Source: Eublepharis macularius (Eukaryota > Chordata > Lepidosauria > Squamata > Eublepharidae). Taken from it: a stretch of DNA of 64,000 nt. Each line of letters starts with the position of its first letter. Positions within the stretch are counted from its first letter, which is position 1. Of this stretch, positions 60,915 to 64,000 are shown piece after piece. The DNA lies in contig NC_072799.1 in assembly GCF_028583425.1 (NCBI RefSeq), forward strand, positions 93,110,217 to 93,174,216. The letters run 5' to 3'. The notes beneath the pieces are model-generated. The model had not been told where the DNA came from. It searched no databases and worked only from the letters and a program-made list of their open reading frames with translations. A program made the translations under genes and the position numbers.

Positions 60915-61379
60915 GTTATAACAGAAATAAACATGTCATTCTATCCATTTTCAGTATAACAACAACTTATAGCTCCTCCTCCCAAGGTGCCCCCCCAAAC
61001 CCATGTGCCTACTGAGCAAGCTAACCAGCTACTCTCTGTTCTACCCAATTATAAGAAAGTATACATGCTGGTTCTCAGGGCACATGCACACAGGGCAAAC
61101 GTTCCAGTGGCCGTAAGTACACTCCCGATGCAAGCTCATCCCGGGGGAACTGCAACAGAACTAAACTGATGCCCCCCCTAAACTCCCCTGCGCCCCCTGA
61201 GCAGGCTGCCCAGCCACTCTCCATTGTTTCCTATGAGGACCAACATCCCATGAGAGAATCACATCTAGTCCACCCAAACCAAACTGAAGCAAGGGACAGT
61301 CTTGCAACTAGAAGCAGCAGCAGGGATCACCAGAGAATCCGATCCACTCCACCCAGTAAAGTGGGCTTACTTCATTCAC

Positions 61380-62580
61380 CCTGGAAGCTCAGAGTTGGGA
61401 AATTGAAGAGTGGCAGGAAGACCAACTGCTCCACTCTCCAGGGGGGCCAGGGGAGTGCAATGCGACCTGACAGTGTCGCCCACGTGGGAAAAGATGCATT
61501 TGCTCTGCAAACAGGGGGCATGAGATGAGCCTCTGAGCCACGGGAGGGAGGTCTAGCCAGACCGCCTCTTTCTTAGCCCAGTAGATCAGAGGATCAGTGG
61601 AAAGCAACCCACAGGACTTGGAAGGGTAGCCCGTGACTGCCGTCTCCCCTGAATCCTAGCTTATGCTCCTCATGTTCCCAAAGGAGCTGAGTTGTCAGCC
61701 ATGGAGAGACCCTGCTGAGGAGGGGGAGGGGGAGGCCGCCGAGCTGGGCAACTTCCCTTTCCCTTTCCGCCGGCAGGAAGCCCCTCTTTGCCTGCCTATG
61801 TTGCCCACAAACAGAGGGCAAGTCTCTCACACTGGTAAGGTTCTTGGCCTGCTCAGCGAAGATGCCCGTGATGCATGGGTCACACATGATTGCCAACATA
61901 CCTGGTTCTTTCTCGGTGAAAGGCTGCAGCTGGGATGTGATGTCCTGTTGCAGCCTTCTCTCAGGTGGCCATGGGATGATCCCCTTGCTGGTGGTGCCAG
62001 TCCCCCCCCCAAAGTATCTTCAGGTGGTTTCTGAGGTTGGGTGTCGGGAGATAAGCCACATCTTTCCCTTGACTAACCCAGGTGCCATACTGCTGGCACT
62101 ATGCAAACTGGGGATCCTCCATCTTCTGGAAATGCTCCCAGACATTGGAGGAGAAGGGGGGGGAGCACATGCTGCCTTGCAGCTCTGAGTACCCCAGGAG
62201 CACCCTCCTATGAGGCGCTCTGGTCAGACACATTGTGCCTGGGTTTGGCAGAAGATGATGGCTGAAGACGAAGGGATAGAGAATTGGGGATCACCACTTC
62301 CACAATCTCTTCCTCCACCATACTCTCCTCCGACCTTGCCCTGAAAGGTCTGGCTCAAAGGAAGCTTGGGAAGGCTCACCAGCATTGGGCCCCTCTGCCA
62401 GTTCATCTGACATCCTCCAAGTCCCTGGGGTGAAACTGAGAAATGGAAAATTGAGATCTTCCAGGCCCACCCCCAAAAGAGTACTCATGCTGCTTCTCCT
62501 TCCGCTGCTGAGTCTCAGTAACTGTGGGAGGGGGAGCCTCAGCAGCAGGCCCCTGCCCAGTGCCAGCTCCTGCCTCAAGA
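61380..62580 (-). pseudogene. hAT transposase, decayed
   Basis: Minus-strand traces in order: an acidic, low-complexity N-terminal part (62224-62578); LAIMCDPCITGIFAEQAKNL at 61840-61899; then YWAKKEAVWLDLPPVAQRL near 61550-61585, followed in another frame by a region equivalent to the conserved C-terminal hAT dimerisation block (VEQLVFLPLFNFPTL, near 61393-61440). Frameshifts separate the blocks, and the usual SERVFS-like motif reads AEQMHLFPR. The family are DDE-type cut-and-paste transposases. It may be the internal part of an autonomous relative of the hAT MITEs in this window, but I could not tie it to specific ends. Confidence 0.65.
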
Positions 62581-62739
62581 ACTTGCCGGGGTGGGGCTCC
62601 TGCAGCTACCTCAGCAAAGGGGGCGTTGCGAACCCTTTTGCTGTCACCAGAAGCCAGGCTGGTGATTGGCAGCTGTGCTGTGGTGGGCCTCCTCTATGCA
62701 GATGAGGAGAGAGATACAGCCCTCCCCCTCTAGTCTTAG

Positions 62740-63810
62740 CCCTCGCCTTTCTCCTAGGGCCCCCCCTCATAACTAAACTTTAAAAGCTACCTAACCACCT
62801 AGTAAAAGTTACTAACACATTTAGCAAAGCACCAAGCCAAAAATCAGAGTCTTTTTTGAAAACCTGGAGATGGACACACAAATTTCTCTTTTTAAAAGGC
62901 CCTATTTAGGTATGTGGCACTATCTACATAAGAAAGCAGCTTAATTCCTCTTCAAGAATTGAACTACCCCCTGAAGAATTGAACTACCCCCTGAACCCAT
63001 AGATGAAGTCTTGATTCAAACTTTCGTTTTCCTCTTGAGTTTTCTCTTTCCTGAATTCACTTGAAGATATAACTCAAAATAAAACTGAAATGGAAGGGGT
63101 TTTTTGGTGGGGGGTGGGGAGATGTTAGCTTGCATATATCTCCAGAATTAGGACAGCTGCCTTGTATTAATAACAAAAACTCACTTTTACTACCAGCTTG
63201 GAAAAATATGCTTGCCTTGAGGCTTTTACAGCAAAGTGAATTTAAATTATTATACTGCTAAGAAATTCAGCAGAAATTTGATAAGGCAGTGCATTTCAGA
63301 ATGTCACGCGGAGTAACTTCACTTGGCAGGGCACAAGGAGAAGCGTGAGATTTGAATTTCACACACCTGTAAAAGATATCTTCTTCAGCTACCTATTAAC
63401 AGGTTCTGTAAAATTGATGCAGGCACACAAGTTGCTCGAAAGTTCTCGGCGATTTTTTGGAGCATATGCTCTTCCTTGTACAATGTATTTCATATGTTCC
63501 AAAGTGGTGGCCATGGGCTGGAGTCAGAAACTTGGTTTTGGAGAACCACTGTAAAAAAATCAGAGAAAGTTCTCTGCAGGCGTTTTGTTGTATGTGGTTC
63601 ATGCAGCATAGGATCCCTCCGGCTGCATATTTTGGAAGTGCAACTGCCACCATACGATAACAAATGGATTCTCCAGTTTTGTATAAATGCGTTTTGTGAA
63701 GCTACTGCCCTCATGGAAAATCTATGTGCTGCCCAATTTGCACAATATGGCAGTTGCATAAAGTTCACTCCCAAAATATGTTGCTGACATGTTCCCACTC
63801 TCCATGAACT
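62740..63810. other. Intron, no gene or repeat recognised
   Basis: AT-rich with a T/G-rich patch near 63100. Open frames up to 103 codons on both strands have no recognisable domain. Confidence 0.35.
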
Positions 63811-63814
63811 GAAT

Positions 63815-64000
63815 GTTCATTCGATAATAACATGTAGCCCTTCAGGACAACTTCACGCCCACTCAGAGTGGTTTACAAAGTATGTCATTATTATCCCTAC
63901 AACAAAACACCCTGTGAGGTGGGTGGGGCTGAGAGAACTCCAAGAAGTGACTGACCCAAGGTCTCCCAACTGGCTTCAAGTAGAGGAGTGGGGAATCAAA
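63815..64000 (-). mobile_element. tRNA-derived SINE, cut by the window end
   Basis: On the minus strand the body (CACAGGGTGTTTTGTTGTAG, GTTGTCCTGAAGGGCTAC) matches the copies at 33999-34198 and 52290-52515. The tRNA-like head would lie beyond the window. Confidence 0.85.

Larger units (their letters stand above)
57860..61330 (+). repeat. Tandem array of about 180-bp units, broken by hAT insertions
   Basis: Related units begin at (A/G)AGGTGCC... or AAGCTGCCC..., followed by CCACTC(T)CC and TTCCTATG-type sequence. Landmarks recur near 59675, 59857, 60038, 60217, 61010 and 61195, mostly 179-186 bp apart; the larger step between 60217 and 61010 contains the insertion at 60480-60914. A further partial unit lies before 58031. 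Other shared blocks are CTGACTGTCCTC and CAGAACCAAACTGA. Identity between units is moderate. It is non-coding: the frames in it are short and shift between units. Two hAT-type insertions (58032-59667 and 60480-60914) split it. Confidence 0.65.

Noticed and set aside
61169..62705. Plus-strand frames of 106-123 codons
   Set aside because: They lie antisense to the recognisable hAT transposase blocks and show no domain.

Overview
This is vertebrate nuclear DNA, most likely from a squamate reptile (lizard or snake lineage). The evidence is one GC-rich exon of a vertebrate potassium-channel-tetramerisation-domain gene set in about 60 kb of non-coding sequence that is packed with squamate-type repeats: CR1, L2 and other non-LTR elements, Penelope-like elements, hAT and Harbinger DNA transposons, solo LTRs, tRNA-derived SINEs and 5S-rRNA-derived SINEs. 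No prokaryotic gene organisation, CRISPR array or operon is present. The species cannot be fixed from the window.

Host gene. The only confident host coding sequence is exon 1 of KCTD8 (19295-20180, + strand). It lies inside a CpG island (about 18600-20240) and ends at a GT splice donor. It encodes the T1/BTB domain and nearly all of the H1 domain of an auxiliary subunit of GABA-B receptors. Everything downstream to the end of the window is best read as the first intron; everything upstream is promoter and intergenic DNA.

Layout. 1-18600: intergenic DNA with a minisatellite, Penelope-like copies, an L2 fragment, solo LTRs, a Ty3/gypsy remnant, a 2.8-kb Harbinger element with a solo LTR nested in it, and a 193-bp duplicated segment. 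18600-20240: KCTD8 promoter and exon. 20240-25000: mostly unique intron. 25000-36500: nested hAT/CR1, SINE, LTR and MITE insertions. 36500-47250: L2, an L1-like fragment, a 180-bp palindromic MITE and a decayed 5-kb non-LTR element of uncertain clade. 47250-51420: SINE, a nearly intact CR1, and a Penelope-like element inside an LTR. 51420-57110: SINEs, a hAT MITE, CR1-like DNA and long featureless AT-rich stretches. 57110-62600: a Penelope-like copy, a tandem array of about 180-bp units broken up by hAT-type insertions, and a decayed hAT transposase. 62700-64000: little, then a SINE.

Most notable. At least nine short copies share ends typical of Penelope-like elements. Two of the larger copies retain GIY-YIG endonuclease coding sequence between terminal repeats in inverted orientation. 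Their terminal repeats carry hammerhead-ribozyme-like cores, and the predicted stems differ between families but remain paired (compensatory changes). Several copies are long palindromes, one of them perfect over 174 bp. Many target-site duplications can be read directly, which makes the order of insertion events recoverable.
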